Positions 25,354 through 33,846 are shown, counted from the first letter of the stretch. The stretch is DNA of 64,000 bases from Nocardia nova (GCF_002933465.1 NZ_PSZE01000013.1:62001-126000), one strand, 5' to 3'. Numbers and translations: made by a program. Notes: generated from the sequence alone by a model not told the origin.

Positions 25354-25785
25354 TCAGCCGAGAGGCAGGAGCAGCTTCTCCGCCGCAGTCCGGTATCGCT
25401 CGCTCAGCGGCGCGGAGCCGGGCCGGCCCTCGATGGTGTTGACATCGACCGAACGCGAGACCGCCACCGGCCTGCCGTGCTGGAACAGCCCGGCCCGGAA
25501 CTCGATCGAAGTCCGCCCGACCCGGTGCACGCCGGTGCCGACCTGAACCTCGCCCGGATACATCACTTCCGCGAGGTAGTCGATCTCGACATGGGCGAGG
25601 ACCATCCGCAAAGGCATCGGCTCGGACAGCAACTCACCGATCATCCGTCCCGCGGCGACACGGCCCTCTTCGAAGAATCGCGCGATGGCGACGTTGTTCA
25701 CGTGACCGATGGTGTCGATATCGGCGAATATCAGACTGATCGCCCGCGTGCACGGATACGCCTCGAGCGGCAGGTGGTCGATCAT
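25354..25785 (-). CDS. 4HBT-type acyl-CoA thioesterase
   Basis: 143-residue hotdog thioesterase of the YbgC/4-hydroxybenzoyl-CoA thioesterase group. The signature FADIDTIGHVNNVAIARFFE (residues about 20-39) contains the catalytic-type Asp and the GHVNN turn. The later strand MVLAHVEIDYLAEVMYPGEV fits the family. The ATG at 25785 overlaps the previous thioesterase stop (ATGA); the longer open frame lies within that gene. Hydrolyses an acyl-CoA to acid and CoA. Third of three thioesterases of different subfamilies in a row, last in the operon that starts at 30744. Confidence 0.9.
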   Translation of the reverse strand: MIDHLPLEAYPCTRAISLIFADIDTIGHVNNVAIARFFEEGRVAAGRMIGELLSEPMPLRMVLAHVEIDYLAEVMYPGEVQVGTGVHRVGRTSIEFRAGLFQHGRPVAVSRSVDVNTIEGRPGSAPLSERYRTAAEKLLLPLG

Positions 25786-26453
25786 TCGGCATCGTCTCCA
25801 CCGGCCTCGCCCGAAACGATGAACAGTCCCCGCGCCGACACCGTCACCTGCCCACCGGCGATGATCGCGCCGGTGGTGTAGACCTTGCGGCCGTCCCGGC
25901 GCAGTTGCCGGGCACGCACGGTCAAAGGGACGTACAGCGGTGTGGGCCTGCGGTAGGTGATATCGAGTTGCGCGGTCAGACCGCCGGCTCCCGCCAACCC
26001 GTTCGCGACGGCCAGCGCACCGTCGAGCAGCAGTGCGCATACGCCACCGTGGACGAGCGCGGGCGGACCCTGATACGGCAGGCCGAGCGTGACGACTCCT
26101 TCCGCCCAGCCGTCACCGACATCCCGCATGGTCAGCGGAGGCGCGATCGGGTTCTCCGGACCGGTCGCCGGATCGTGTCGCGCGACCCCCTCGCCCTGCC
26201 ACATCTGCGACAGCTGGGCCCGAACAGGGCGGGTGCGGCTCTCCAGGGATTCGGCGATGCGCTCCAGCTCGGCGGCCGCAGCGGGCAGTCCCTTCTCATC
26301 GGGAGCAGTGCGCGCCAATGCATCAGTGATTCGCCGCACCGCGATCGCGGCATCATTCAACGGGTCGTCGATCGGCAGCGCGGTCAAGCACGGATCGCCA
26401 GGAGTGAAGCGCGACAGCATCTTTCGCCGCGACGGCACACGCCAATCGATCAT
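25782..26453 (-). CDS. PaaI-family hotdog thioesterase with N-terminal helical extension
   Basis: 223 residues. The C-terminal ~130 residues are a PaaI-like hotdog domain with ALVHGGVCALLLDGAL (the HGG segment and Asp-bearing helix) and DITYRRPTPLYVPL. The first ~90 residues contain a predicted helical region (LARTAPDEKGLPAAAAEL) absent from plain PaaI proteins but also present in the thioesterase at 37410-38093, so the two are probable paralogues. Overlaps its neighbours by ATGA at both ends. Likely relieves CoA sequestration or removes dead-end acyl-CoA of the pathway. Confidence 0.88.
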   Translation of the reverse strand: MIDWRVPSRRKMLSRFTPGDPCLTALPIDDPLNDAAIAVRRITDALARTAPDEKGLPAAAAELERIAESLESRTRPVRAQLSQMWQGEGVARHDPATGPENPIAPPLTMRDVGDGWAEGVVTLGLPYQGPPALVHGGVCALLLDGALAVANGLAGAGGLTAQLDITYRRPTPLYVPLTVRARQLRRDGRKVYTTGAIIAGGQVTVSARGLFIVSGEAGGDDAE

Positions 26454-27283
26454 CGCGCCGAGCCGTCGTTCCGGGGCACCGTGTGCTGGTAGGCCATTTC
26501 CTGCGCCAGACTCGCCACGACCTCACCAGCGGCGATGACACTGCCGGTGTACCAGCCGCGGTGGCCCGCCGACACACCGTTGCGATAGTCGAGAAACAGC
26601 CAGTCGTCCCAGCGTGGAGTCCGATGGAACCACAGCGCGTGGTCGAGGCTCGGACCGAGGACCTCGCTGCCGACCGTGCGCCGCAGTCCGGTGGAGAAAT
26701 CCGACAGGTAGGCGAGCGCGGCGACGTGGACGAGCGGATCATTCTGCGGCAGTTCGCCATTGGGCCGTGCCCAGAACCGGACCGGAAAGAACTTCTCCGG
26801 ATTCGACCAGTCCTGGACCCGGACCTGCAGTGCCAGTTCCGGATCCAATGTGACCGCGCGACACTGCTCAGGCGCGAGGAGTGGCGCCACGTCCGATCGA
26901 GTGCGCTCCTGCCCCTCGGCCACCGTCCGGAACGACGCCGCCATGCTGAAGATGACCTCGCCGTCCTGCAACGCGACCACCCGGCGCGCCGAATACGAGC
27001 GGCCGTCACGATCGTTGTCGACCCGGAACAGCACCGACCGTGCGCCGTTCCCGCGACGGAGAAAGTAGCCGTGCAGCGAATGCGGTAACCGGTCCGACTC
27101 GACCGTCGCGCCGCAGGCGAGCAAAGCCTGCGCCATGACCTGGCCGCCGTACAGCGGGCGATCGACCTCGAAGCGGTGCACCGATCGGAACAGATCGCGA
27201 TCGATGCGGTCCAGAGCCAGGACGTCGGTCAACGGGACCGCTCGCAGCTCGTCGGCATATCTCGGTGCGGCTGTCTCAGGCAT
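26450..27283 (-). CDS. tesB: Acyl-CoA thioesterase II (TesB-like)
   Basis: 277-residue double-hotdog thioesterase. N-terminal hotdog: HRFEVDRPLYGGQVMAQAL and the strand GRSYSARRVVALQDG; C-terminal hotdog: LAYLSDFSTGL followed by SLDHALWFHR and DWLFLDYRNG, then GRGWYTG-like end segment HRGWYTGSVI. These are the TesB landmarks, including the Asp of LSDF and the SLDHA loop. The ATG at 27283 overlaps the crotonase stop by 8 nt. TesB enzymes hydrolyse medium- and long-chain acyl-CoA with broad range. Its combination with two other thioesterases suggests the operon frees an acid or recycles CoA from a bulky substrate. Confidence 0.92.
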   Translation of the reverse strand: MPETAAPRYADELRAVPLTDVLALDRIDRDLFRSVHRFEVDRPLYGGQVMAQALLACGATVESDRLPHSLHGYFLRRGNGARSVLFRVDNDRDGRSYSARRVVALQDGEVIFSMAASFRTVAEGQERTRSDVAPLLAPEQCRAVTLDPELALQVRVQDWSNPEKFFPVRFWARPNGELPQNDPLVHVAALAYLSDFSTGLRRTVGSEVLGPSLDHALWFHRTPRWDDWLFLDYRNGVSAGHRGWYTGSVIAAGEVVASLAQEMAYQHTVPRNDGSAR

Positions 27284-28055
27284 CGGAATTCGACTTCGCC
27301 GGACGCTTGTCGAAACGGGCGCCGATATCCTTGCCGTCCGGCCGCCATGCCGCCGACGCCTCGGCCTCGAGGCCGAGGGCGTGTGCCACCGACGCCCCGG
27401 CGCCCTCCTTGAGCAGCCGCAGCATGCGCTGCACCGCGACCGGATGGCTGTCGGCAATGGAATTCGCCACCGCGAGGGTGCGCTCCATCAACTTCTCGTG
27501 CGGCACAACCTCATTCGCCAGGCCGATGCGCAACGCTGTCGCGGAATCCACCGGATCGCCGCTGAGGATGATCTGGATCGCGGCCGGCAGACCGACGATT
27601 CGCGGCAGCATCGCGCTGCCGCCCCACCCGTTGAGCAGTCCGATCGAGGCGTGGGTGTCGGCGAACACGGCCTGTTCGGAGGCGATGATGAACGAACAGT
27701 TCACCGCGAACTCGAAAGCTCCGGTGTAACAGGGCCCGTTGACCGCGGCGATCACCGGTTTGCCGATCGCGCGCAGGACCTGAGTGGGTGTGGTGCCCTC
27801 GGTGCGCGGCGGCGGACCGGTCAGCGCCTCGGGCAGGTCGACGCCGGCGGAGAAGGCGCTGCCCGCACCGGTGATCACCACCACGCGGACATCCTCGTCG
27901 GCATCGGCCTTCCACAGTTCCCGTTTGATCGCCTTGCGCATCCCACGATTGATCGCATTGCGCCGATCGGGCCGGTTCAACGTCAGGATCGCGACGTGCC
28001 CCTCGCGGGTCACCAGGACCGGTTCGGCCTCGACCCCGTCGTTCTTCTCACCCAT
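27276..28055 (-). CDS. Enoyl-CoA hydratase/isomerase family protein
   Basis: 259-residue crotonase. VAILTLNRPDRRNAINRGM, FSAGVDLPEAL, VNGPCYTGAFEFAVNC and FADTHASIGLLNGWGG are visible. The first hydratase Glu is kept (GAFEFA) but the second position is DTH rather than PE, so this is not a standard two-Glu hydratase; isomerase, hydrolase or a variant hydratase are options. It lies 16 bp after the alpha/beta hydrolase stop and overlaps TesB at its own end, within the leftward seven-gene operon beginning at 30744. Confidence 0.9.
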   Translation of the reverse strand: MGEKNDGVEAEPVLVTREGHVAILTLNRPDRRNAINRGMRKAIKRELWKADADEDVRVVVITGAGSAFSAGVDLPEALTGPPPRTEGTTPTQVLRAIGKPVIAAVNGPCYTGAFEFAVNCSFIIASEQAVFADTHASIGLLNGWGGSAMLPRIVGLPAAIQIILSGDPVDSATALRIGLANEVVPHEKLMERTLAVANSIADSHPVAVQRMLRLLKEGAGASVAHALGLEAEASAAWRPDGKDIGARFDKRPAKSNSDA

Positions 28056-28071
28056 CGGGACTCCTTATTTC

Positions 28072-28923
28072 TCAGACGAATTCGACTACGGCCTCGGTGA
28101 ACGCGTCGTTGTCGTCACCGGCGGCGGTATGACCCGCTCCACTCAACTCCACGAACTGCGCGGCCGGCACCACCGTGAGGAAGTTTTCGACCGCCTCCCG
28201 GCTGACCACATCGGACAGCGCGCCGCGAACAACGAGGATCGGCACCCCGAGCCGGGCTGCGGCCGATTCGAGGTCGCGCACCCACGTGTGCAGATCATGC
28301 TGCGGTTTGCGGAGAAACTGCGGGTCCCAATGCCACCGCCAGCGCCCGTCCGGGCGCTGTCTCAGATTGCGGCGCAAACCTTCCGGGCTGTGCGGGCGCT
28401 TGCGGTGCGGCAGGTAGGCCGCGATCGCGTCCGCCGCCTCCTCGAGGCTGGCGAATCCGTCCGGGTTACCCTGCATGAAGGCCCGGATCCGGGTTCCGCC
28501 ACTTCGCTCGATTCTCGGCACCACATCGACCAGCACGAGTTTCCGGACTCGCGCGACACCGAGATCGGCGGCGACCTGCAGGCTTGTCAGCCCGCCGAGG
28601 CTCGCGCCGACGATGGTGACCGGCTCCCCGATCTCGTCGACGACCGCGCACACGTCCTGCGTGAGGACCTCCAGCGCGTAGTCGTCGGCCGAGGGCGCCC
28701 ACGCGCTTTCGCCGTGGCCGCGCGTGTCGATCGCGATGACGCGAAACCCCTTCGCCGCCAGGTGGATACCGGTTCTCTTCCACGAATGCCTAGTCTGTCC
28801 GGTTCCGTGTAGCAGCAGAACCACCGGGTCGCCGTCGTTTCCCCAGCAATCCCCCGCCAACCGCAGGCCCCCGGCCCCGCGAAACTCCACGGGCCTACCT
28901 GGCTCGGTCGTAGCGATACTCAT
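28072..28923 (-). CDS. Alpha/beta-hydrolase
   Basis: 283-residue alpha/beta-hydrolase. The oxyanion motif VLLLHGTGQTRHSW is at residue 35-48, the nucleophile elbow VGASLGG (Ser) near 126, the late Asp in VRGALSDVVS and the His in LSGAGHTAAG. A cap domain (about 145-205) is rich in Arg. Esterase, lactonase or C-C hydrolase are all possible from sequence; the GASLGG elbow is not diagnostic. Position between NMO and crotonase genes suggests hydrolysis of a lactone, ester or cyclic intermediate of the same pathway. Confidence 0.9.
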   Translation of the reverse strand: MSIATTEPGRPVEFRGAGGLRLAGDCWGNDGDPVVLLLHGTGQTRHSWKRTGIHLAAKGFRVIAIDTRGHGESAWAPSADDYALEVLTQDVCAVVDEIGEPVTIVGASLGGLTSLQVAADLGVARVRKLVLVDVVPRIERSGGTRIRAFMQGNPDGFASLEEAADAIAAYLPHRKRPHSPEGLRRNLRQRPDGRWRWHWDPQFLRKPQHDLHTWVRDLESAAARLGVPILVVRGALSDVVSREAVENFLTVVPAAQFVELSGAGHTAAGDDNDAFTEAVVEFV

Positions 28924-28944
28924 TGCGTTCCTCGTTCGGCGGGA

Positions 28945-29931
28945 TCAGGAGACGGCGACCGGATCCGAGATCAGTGCCGCGTTGCGGCGCAGGACGGTCT
29001 CTGCTTCGGCGGCGATCCGGGTGACCAGATCGCCGGCGGTCGGGATGTCGTTGATCAGGCCCTGCACCATCCCGACGGTCCAGATGCCGGCCTCGGGATC
29101 GCCGTTCTCGTAAACCTTGCGGCCGCGAGTTCCCGCGACCAGCTCCTGCACATCCTTGAATCGTCCGCCCTTGCCGAGAATCTCGACGACCTCTTCGCTG
29201 ACCGAATTCTTCGCCGCGCGCATGGTATTGCGCAGCTGCCGGAAGATGAGCTGCGTGTCGAGTTCACTCGCCTCGACGATCTGCTCCTTGATCCGCTGGT
29301 GGATCGGACTCTCCACGGTGCACATGAAACGGGTGCCCATATTGATGCCGTCGGCGCCGAGCGCCAGCGCCGCGGCCAGGCCGCGACCGTCGGCGAAACC
29401 ACCAGAGGCCAGGATCGGGACGTTCAGCTTGTCCGCCGCCGCGGGAATCAGCACCAGACCCGGCACATCGTCCTCGCCGGGATGTCCGGCGCATTCGAAG
29501 CCGTCGATACTCAGCGCGTCGACGCCGAGGCTCTGTGCCTTGCGGGCGTGCCGGACGCTGGTGCACTTGTGGATCACCTTGATGCCGTGTTGTTTGAAGT
29601 GCTCGACGTGGACCTGCGGGTTGGAGCCCGCGGTCTCGACGATCCGCACGCCGGAGTCGATGATCGCGTGCCGATACTCCTCGTACGGCGGCGGATTGAT
29701 CGACAACGTGAGGGTGAGATTGACGCCGAACGGCTTCTCGGTCATCTCCCGGGCGCGCGCGATCTCCTTGGCGAGATCCTCCGGCGTGGGCTGGGTGAGC
29801 CCGGTGATGATGCCCAGGCCGCCGGCCTCGGAGACCGCGGCGGCGAGTTCGGCGCGGCCGACCCACATCATCCCGCCCTGGACGATCGGATGCTCGATGC
29901 CGAACTCTTCGGTGAATCGTGTCTTCAGCAT
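28945..29931 (-). CDS. Nitronate monooxygenase-family FMN protein (IpdC-like group)
   Basis: 328-residue FMN-binding TIM barrel. N-terminal GIEHPIVQGGMMWVGRAEL, GFECAGHPGEDDVPG, ILASGGFADGRGLAAAL and GINMGTRFMCT are the family's FMN and substrate segments. It is more like the group containing mycobacterial IpdC (from memory), a flavin enzyme that dehydrogenates a ring-bearing CoA thioester in steroid breakdown, than like fungal nitronate oxidases. The C-terminal part (WTVGMVQGLINDIPTAGD) also fits. Located 20 bp downstream in the operon from the alpha/beta hydrolase direction and 9 bp after a crotonase. Substrate unknown. Confidence 0.9.
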   Translation of the reverse strand: MLKTRFTEEFGIEHPIVQGGMMWVGRAELAAAVSEAGGLGIITGLTQPTPEDLAKEIARAREMTEKPFGVNLTLTLSINPPPYEEYRHAIIDSGVRIVETAGSNPQVHVEHFKQHGIKVIHKCTSVRHARKAQSLGVDALSIDGFECAGHPGEDDVPGLVLIPAAADKLNVPILASGGFADGRGLAAALALGADGINMGTRFMCTVESPIHQRIKEQIVEASELDTQLIFRQLRNTMRAAKNSVSEEVVEILGKGGRFKDVQELVAGTRGRKVYENGDPEAGIWTVGMVQGLINDIPTAGDLVTRIAAEAETVLRRNAALISDPVAVS

Positions 29932-29940
29932 GAGGGGCTC

Positions 29941-30744
29941 CTAGATGTGCGCGGTGGGGGCGGGCTGCGAATCGGGTCGGTAGAAGAGGGCCTCGCGCTT
30001 CTCCAGGAACGCCGCCCGGGCCTCCGCCGCGTCGGCCCCGACGATGTTGTTGGCCTGGACGTGGTTCTCTCGCTGCAGCGCGGCCTCGATACTGCCGCCG
30101 TCCGCGGCCGCGTCCAGCAGCTGTTTGGTCAGCGACAGCGCCTGGGCGGGCATGTGCACAAGGCGTCGAGCCATGGACTCGACCGTGGCATCGAGCTCCG
30201 CGGGAGTCACAATCCGAGTCACCAGGCCGAGCGTCGAAGCCTCTGCGGCGGAAAGGATCTCACCGAAGAAGGCCAGTTCCTTGGCCTTCTGCAGGCCGAC
30301 CAGCCGGGGCAGCAGCCAACTGCCGCCGAAGTCGAGCGAGAGCGCGCGGCGGATGAAGATCTGGGAGAACCTGGCCCGATCGGTGGCGACGACGAGGTCG
30401 CACCCGAGCGCGAGGTTCCAGCCCGCGCCTACCGCGACCCCATCGACCTTGGCAATGGTCGGAATGGTCAGCGCCGACAGCGCCTCGGCCGCATGGCTGG
30501 CGCGCTTCATGTAGTCCAGCGCATCGTCGGAGATGCCGTCCAGGTCGGCGCCGGAACAGAAGTCGCCGCCCACACCGGTCAGGACCATGACCCGGTCGCC
30601 CGCCGTGCGTTCGATCTCGGTGAACATTTCGGCCAGCTCGCGCCACATGGCCGGACTACCTGCGTTCTTCTTCTCCGGCCGCGACATCACGACCGTCACC
30701 ACCCCGTCGTGGCGTTCGACATTCACCGTCTGCACCCTGCCCAC
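29941..30744 (-). CDS. Crotonase-family protein (isomerase-type active site)
   Basis: 267-residue crotonase, first gene of the leftward operon. The fold landmarks are VVMSRPEKKNAGSPAM, FCSGADLDGI, VDGVAVGAGWNLALGC and the segment SLDFGGSWLLPRLVG. Neither hydratase Glu is present (GAGWN; IFIRRAL), while an Asp sits in SLDFGG where PaaG-type isomerases place theirs, so enoyl-CoA isomerisation or another crotonase reaction is more likely than hydration. Start is one of two GTGs (30744 or 30735), with AGAGAGG upstream of the first. The regulon palindrome is 48 bp upstream. Confidence 0.9.
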   Translation of the reverse strand: MGRVQTVNVERHDGVVTVVMSRPEKKNAGSPAMWRELAEMFTEIERTAGDRVMVLTGVGGDFCSGADLDGISDDALDYMKRASHAAEALSALTIPTIAKVDGVAVGAGWNLALGCDLVVATDRARFSQIFIRRALSLDFGGSWLLPRLVGLQKAKELAFFGEILSAAEASTLGLVTRIVTPAELDATVESMARRLVHMPAQALSLTKQLLDAAADGGSIEAALQRENHVQANNIVGADAAEARAAFLEKREALFYRPDSQPAPTAHI

Positions 30745-30791
30745 CTCTCTGCCGAGTCCTCCTGCGCCGCCCCCAGGAACTCACCTAGATA

Positions 30792-30807
30792 ACATAGTTT
30801 ACTATCT
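30792..30807. promoter_or_regulatory. Regulon palindrome upstream of the crotonase/thioesterase operon
   Basis: ACATAGTTTACTATCT, 48 bp before the operon's first start at 30744. Left half is identical to the best site (ACATAGT). Confidence 0.65.
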
Positions 30808-30984
30808 GCAACGCCGCAAGCTTATCCGCACACACTTCGGCCGACACCCTCCATGCGTCGAAAATCGTTAGCGGTGCTCAGCGATTTTCCGTGCTCAGCT
30901 GATATTTCCGCCGCTGCCGCAGCTTCCGGCAGGGTTCGGACGCAAGATCGCACACGCACAGACTTCTGCGAGCTTTCAATGCGC

Positions 30985-31000
30985 ACCAAGTGAACTTAGA
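30985..31000. promoter_or_regulatory. Second regulon palindrome, facing the ABC operon
   Basis: ACCAAGTGAACTTAGA, a weaker match to the 16-bp motif, oriented toward the ABC-transporter operon that the IS110 element now separates from it. Bases 30808-31082 hold no gene. Confidence 0.5.
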
Positions 31001-31082
31001 TTGCTTATTGACACATCTAGTTTTCGCACCTACGTTTACCTGACCCCGGGTTTGTGATCCACATCACCGCCGAGCGTCGCAG

Positions 31083-31114
31083 CTCAGGCGCCCTGAGAGA
31101 AGGACTCTCAATGA
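31083..31114 (+). promoter_or_regulatory. Orphaned leader: ribosome site and start codon cut off by the IS
   Basis: AAGGA (31100-31104) precedes an ATG at 31111 by 6 nt, framed by small hairpins CTCAGG-CGC-CCTGAG (31083-31097) and TGAGAG-AAGGA-CTCTCA (31094-31110). ATGA here recurs at 32560, the first codon of the substrate-binding protein. Most simply, this was that gene's leader before the element inserted. Confidence 0.6.
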
Positions 31115-31119
31115 TCGTG

Positions 31120-32340
31120 TCAAGCCGTAGCAGCCGTCGGGACGGGTGCGTCGAGGCTGAATTCACGTCCGTCGCGCAGCAGTGCCCACAGCACGTCGAC
31201 CAGGCGCCGGGCCAACGCTAGGAGGGCTTGGGTATGAATGAGTCGCTCACCGCGTTTGCGGTCGTAGAACCGGCGCGAGGGTCCGTTTTCGTAGCGCAGG
31301 CTCGACAGGGCGGCCATGTAGAACACGCGCCGCATGCGCCGGTTGTAGCGTTTCGGGCGGTGCAGGTTGCCGCTGACGCGGCCCGAATCGCGAGGGACCG
31401 GGACCAGCCCGGCGTAGGAGGCCAAGCGGCCCGCGCTGGCGAAATTCGCGAGGTGACCGCCGGTGCCGACGAGGAATTCCGCTCCGAGCCCGGGCCCCAT
31501 GCCGGGCAGGGATTCGATGATGCCGGCCCACGGATGCTCTCGGAATCGGGCCGTGATGAGCTTGTCGGTGTCTTTGATCTCCCGGTCCAGATCGAGGAGC
31601 TTGCGCGCGATGCGTTTGACCAGCATCGCGGTGTCGGCCTCACCGGGCAGAGCCAAGCTCTGACGTCCGGCGGCGTCGAGGGCGGCAGCGGCAGTCTTGG
31701 CGATTCCCGGCTTCCAGGCCCCGTTTTCAACGAGATATGTTGTGACACCATCGATTCCGGCCGCCCTGATCTCGGCGGGGGTGCACATTCCGGCGACCAG
31801 GATCAGCGGGGTCCGGTTCGCGAAGTCGAACGCGGCTTCCAACGCGGGAAAGATCGACCCGATCAGCGCACGCAACCGGTTGATCCCGGCCACCCAGTCC
31901 GCCATCAGGTCGGTGCGGTAGCTGGTCAGCTGGGTCAGCCCGACCACGAGCTCGTCGGGCATCACGACCTGGTTCAGGTCCTCACGCAGGCGGGCGCTCT
32001 GCGCGATCACCCGCGCGTCTTTGGCGTCGGTTTTCCCTTCGCCGCGGAAGCTGCCGGTCATCGAATTCACCACTCGGCCCGGCACATACGTCACCGTCTG
32101 ATCAGCGGCCAGCAGCACGGTGATCAGCAGCAACGCCATCGGGCTGGTCAGATCGATCGCCCACCACACCTGGTCGGCCGCCTGGCCGGCACGGGCGATC
32201 AACGCCTCGATCGCAGCCTGTTCATTGCCGAACTTCTGACTGAACACCGTCTTGCCGGTCTCATCGACCCCGCACGCGTGATGGGCGTGCTTACCGACAT
32301 CTATCCCGACCCAGATCTGAGGGCGAGTTGCCACCCACAT
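31120..32340 (-). CDS. IS110-family transposase (DEDD recombinase)
   Basis: 406 residues, full family length and uninterrupted. The N-terminal RuvC-like DEDD domain shows Asp14 (WVGIDVGKHAH), Asp62 (WWAIDLT, where many relatives have Glu), and Asp105/Asp108 in KTDAKDARVIA. The C-terminal Transposase_20 domain begins SLPGMGPGLGAEFL and includes GRLASYAGLVPVPRDSG and KRYNRRMRRVFYMAAL. The ATG at 32340 has AGGAG 1 nt away, so the in-frame GTG two codons on (32334) may be the true start. Recent work shows IS110 recombinases use a bridge RNA to choose target and donor; such an RNA may lie just upstream. Confidence 0.95.
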   Translation of the reverse strand: MWVATRPQIWVGIDVGKHAHHACGVDETGKTVFSQKFGNEQAAIEALIARAGQAADQVWWAIDLTSPMALLLITVLLAADQTVTYVPGRVVNSMTGSFRGEGKTDAKDARVIAQSARLREDLNQVVMPDELVVGLTQLTSYRTDLMADWVAGINRLRALIGSIFPALEAAFDFANRTPLILVAGMCTPAEIRAAGIDGVTTYLVENGAWKPGIAKTAAAALDAAGRQSLALPGEADTAMLVKRIARKLLDLDREIKDTDKLITARFREHPWAGIIESLPGMGPGLGAEFLVGTGGHLANFASAGRLASYAGLVPVPRDSGRVSGNLHRPKRYNRRMRRVFYMAALSSLRYENGPSRRFYDRKRGERLIHTQALLALARRLVDVLWALLRDGREFSLDAPVPTAATA

Positions 32341-32559
32341 GCTCCTGACCTAGCAGCTCCAGCCCATGGACAACCCCGCCGACCGATCCCTAACCAGCGA
32401 CGACCGCAACAAGCTCTCAATCAGCAGCCGGAGCGTCCAGCACGGCGGGGCAGCCAGTCCTCCTGAGCCAAACCAACGACAGAAAACCATCAGCTACACC
32501 CCACCGCCCTGGGCATCCAGGGCACCAACCCCAGACACCTACAAACTTAGGGAAGCACC
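32341..32559 (-). ncRNA. Candidate IS110 bridge RNA region
   Basis: 219-bp non-coding left end upstream of the transposase, where IS110-group elements encode their bridge RNA. A perfect 7-bp stem with a GCAT loop (32506-32523, GCCCTGG/CCAGGGC) lies near the expected RNA 5' end. Size, strand and position fit; target- and donor-binding loops were not identified by eye. Confidence 0.45.
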
Positions 32560-33804
32560 ATGACCGACAAGCGTGACAATTGGCGATCCATCAAGACCCG
32601 AGTCGGTCGGCTCGGCCTGATCGCGCTGGTTCCCGCGATCGCACTCGCCACTGCCTGCAGCAGCAGCGACAACTCCTCGAGCACCTCGGCCGAGGCTCCC
32701 AGCAGCGCCTTCCCCGACAAACCTGCGACGGGCAGCCCGATCAAGATCGGTCTGATCAATCCCGAAGGCGGGCCCGCGGTATCGCAGCCGTCGAACCGCG
32801 GAGCTGCCGAGGCGGTCGTGAAGTACGCGAACGCGAACCTCGGCGGTATCGCCGGGCACCCCATCCAGCTCGTCACCTGCGCGGCGAAGGAAGATCCGGC
32901 GTCCAACCGTGACTGCGCCAACCAGATGGTCGAAAACAAGGTCTCCGCCGTCGTCGTCACCACCACCGCCTACGGTGACGCGATGGTCCCGGTCATCACC
33001 GGAGCCGGAATCCCCTATCTCACCCCGGCCGGGGCCAGCGGCGCGGAGATGACAACCCCCGGCGCCTTCGCCCTCACCGGAGGATTCCCTGGCACCCTGA
33101 AGTCGATGGCGGTCTACGCGGCGGGTAAGGGCTACAAGAAGGTCACCGCCTTCGTCACCGATTCCGGCGCCGCCCCCGCTACCGCGAAGACCATGGGCGG
33201 GGCCGCCTTCGGCGCCGCGGGCATCGACCTGCAGGTCGTGCCCATCCCGCTCGGCACGCCGGACGCGACCCCGCAGGTGAGCTCCGGAATCTCCGGCAAT
33301 GTCGGCGCCATCGCCGTCGTCGGCGACGCCACGATGTGCACCTCCGTGGTCAAGGCCCTCGGCACCCTGGGCGCCACCCAGGACAAGATGCTCATCCAGC
33401 CATGCCTGGACCCCGCCACCGTCGAAGCAGTCGGCGACGCGATGAACGGCGCGCACGTCTTCACCACCGCGGACCTGGTCTCCAATGATCCCGAGGCGGT
33501 GCTCTACCGCAGCGTGATGAAGAAGTACTCCCCGAACACCGACCTCGGCGGCTACACCTACACCGGCTACCAGGGCATGCTCGGCCTGGTCCGCGCGGCA
33601 CAGGGCGTAACCGCCGATCCGAACGCCGCGGCGGTCTCCAGCGCAATCAAATCTGCCCAGAACGTTGTCCTGCCCGCCGGACACGGCATCACCGTCACCT
33701 GCAACGGCACCGCCATAGCGCCGCTGCCCTCGATCTGCAGCACACAGCTGGTGACGGTCACCGTCAGCGACGGCAAGCCCACCGACCCTCAGGTCACCAA
33801 GTAA
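32560..33804 (+). CDS. Branched-chain amino acid-type ABC substrate-binding lipoprotein
   Basis: 414-residue periplasmic-binding-protein type 6 (Liv-type) lipoprotein. N-terminal basic segment, hydrophobic core and lipobox ALATAC with Cys33, then a Ser-rich linker, then IKIGLINPEGGPAV and alternating alpha/beta lobes (VVVTTTAYGDAMVPVIT, GGFPGTLKSMAVYAAGKGYK). Delivers a ligand to the permease encoded next. The IS110 element ends immediately before its ATG; the coding sequence is intact, but its original leader appears to be left behind at 31083-31114, and the present ribosome site (AGGGAAG) belongs to the inserted DNA. In acyl-CoA clusters such transporters often import carboxylic acids rather than amino acids. 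Confidence 0.93.
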   Translation: MTDKRDNWRSIKTRVGRLGLIALVPAIALATACSSSDNSSSTSAEAPSSAFPDKPATGSPIKIGLINPEGGPAVSQPSNRGAAEAVVKYANANLGGIAGHPIQLVTCAAKEDPASNRDCANQMVENKVSAVVVTTTAYGDAMVPVITGAGIPYLTPAGASGAEMTTPGAFALTGGFPGTLKSMAVYAAGKGYKKVTAFVTDSGAAPATAKTMGGAAFGAAGIDLQVVPIPLGTPDATPQVSSGISGNVGAIAVVGDATMCTSVVKALGTLGATQDKMLIQPCLDPATVEAVGDAMNGAHVFTTADLVSNDPEAVLYRSVMKKYSPNTDLGGYTYTGYQGMLGLVRAAQGVTADPNAAAVSSAIKSAQNVVLPAGHGITVTCNGTAIAPLPSICSTQLVTVTVSDGKPTDPQVTK

Positions 33805-33846
33805 GTCCAGGCTGCAGCGAAATATGTGGTATCCGAGGAGCTTTCC

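Larger units (their letters stand above)
31115..32559 (-). mobile_element. IS110-family insertion sequence
   Basis: About 1.45 kb, within the usual IS110 size, carrying one transposase gene leftward. No terminal inverted repeats are seen, as expected for the family. Limits are inferred from the shared ATGA: ...CTCAATGA at the left and ATGACCGAC at the right, so exact ends are uncertain by several bases. Non-coding sequence is about 5 bp after the transposase but about 219 bp before it, the arrangement of the IS110 (not IS1111) subgroup. Inserted precisely at the start codon of the ABC substrate-binding gene. Confidence 0.75.
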
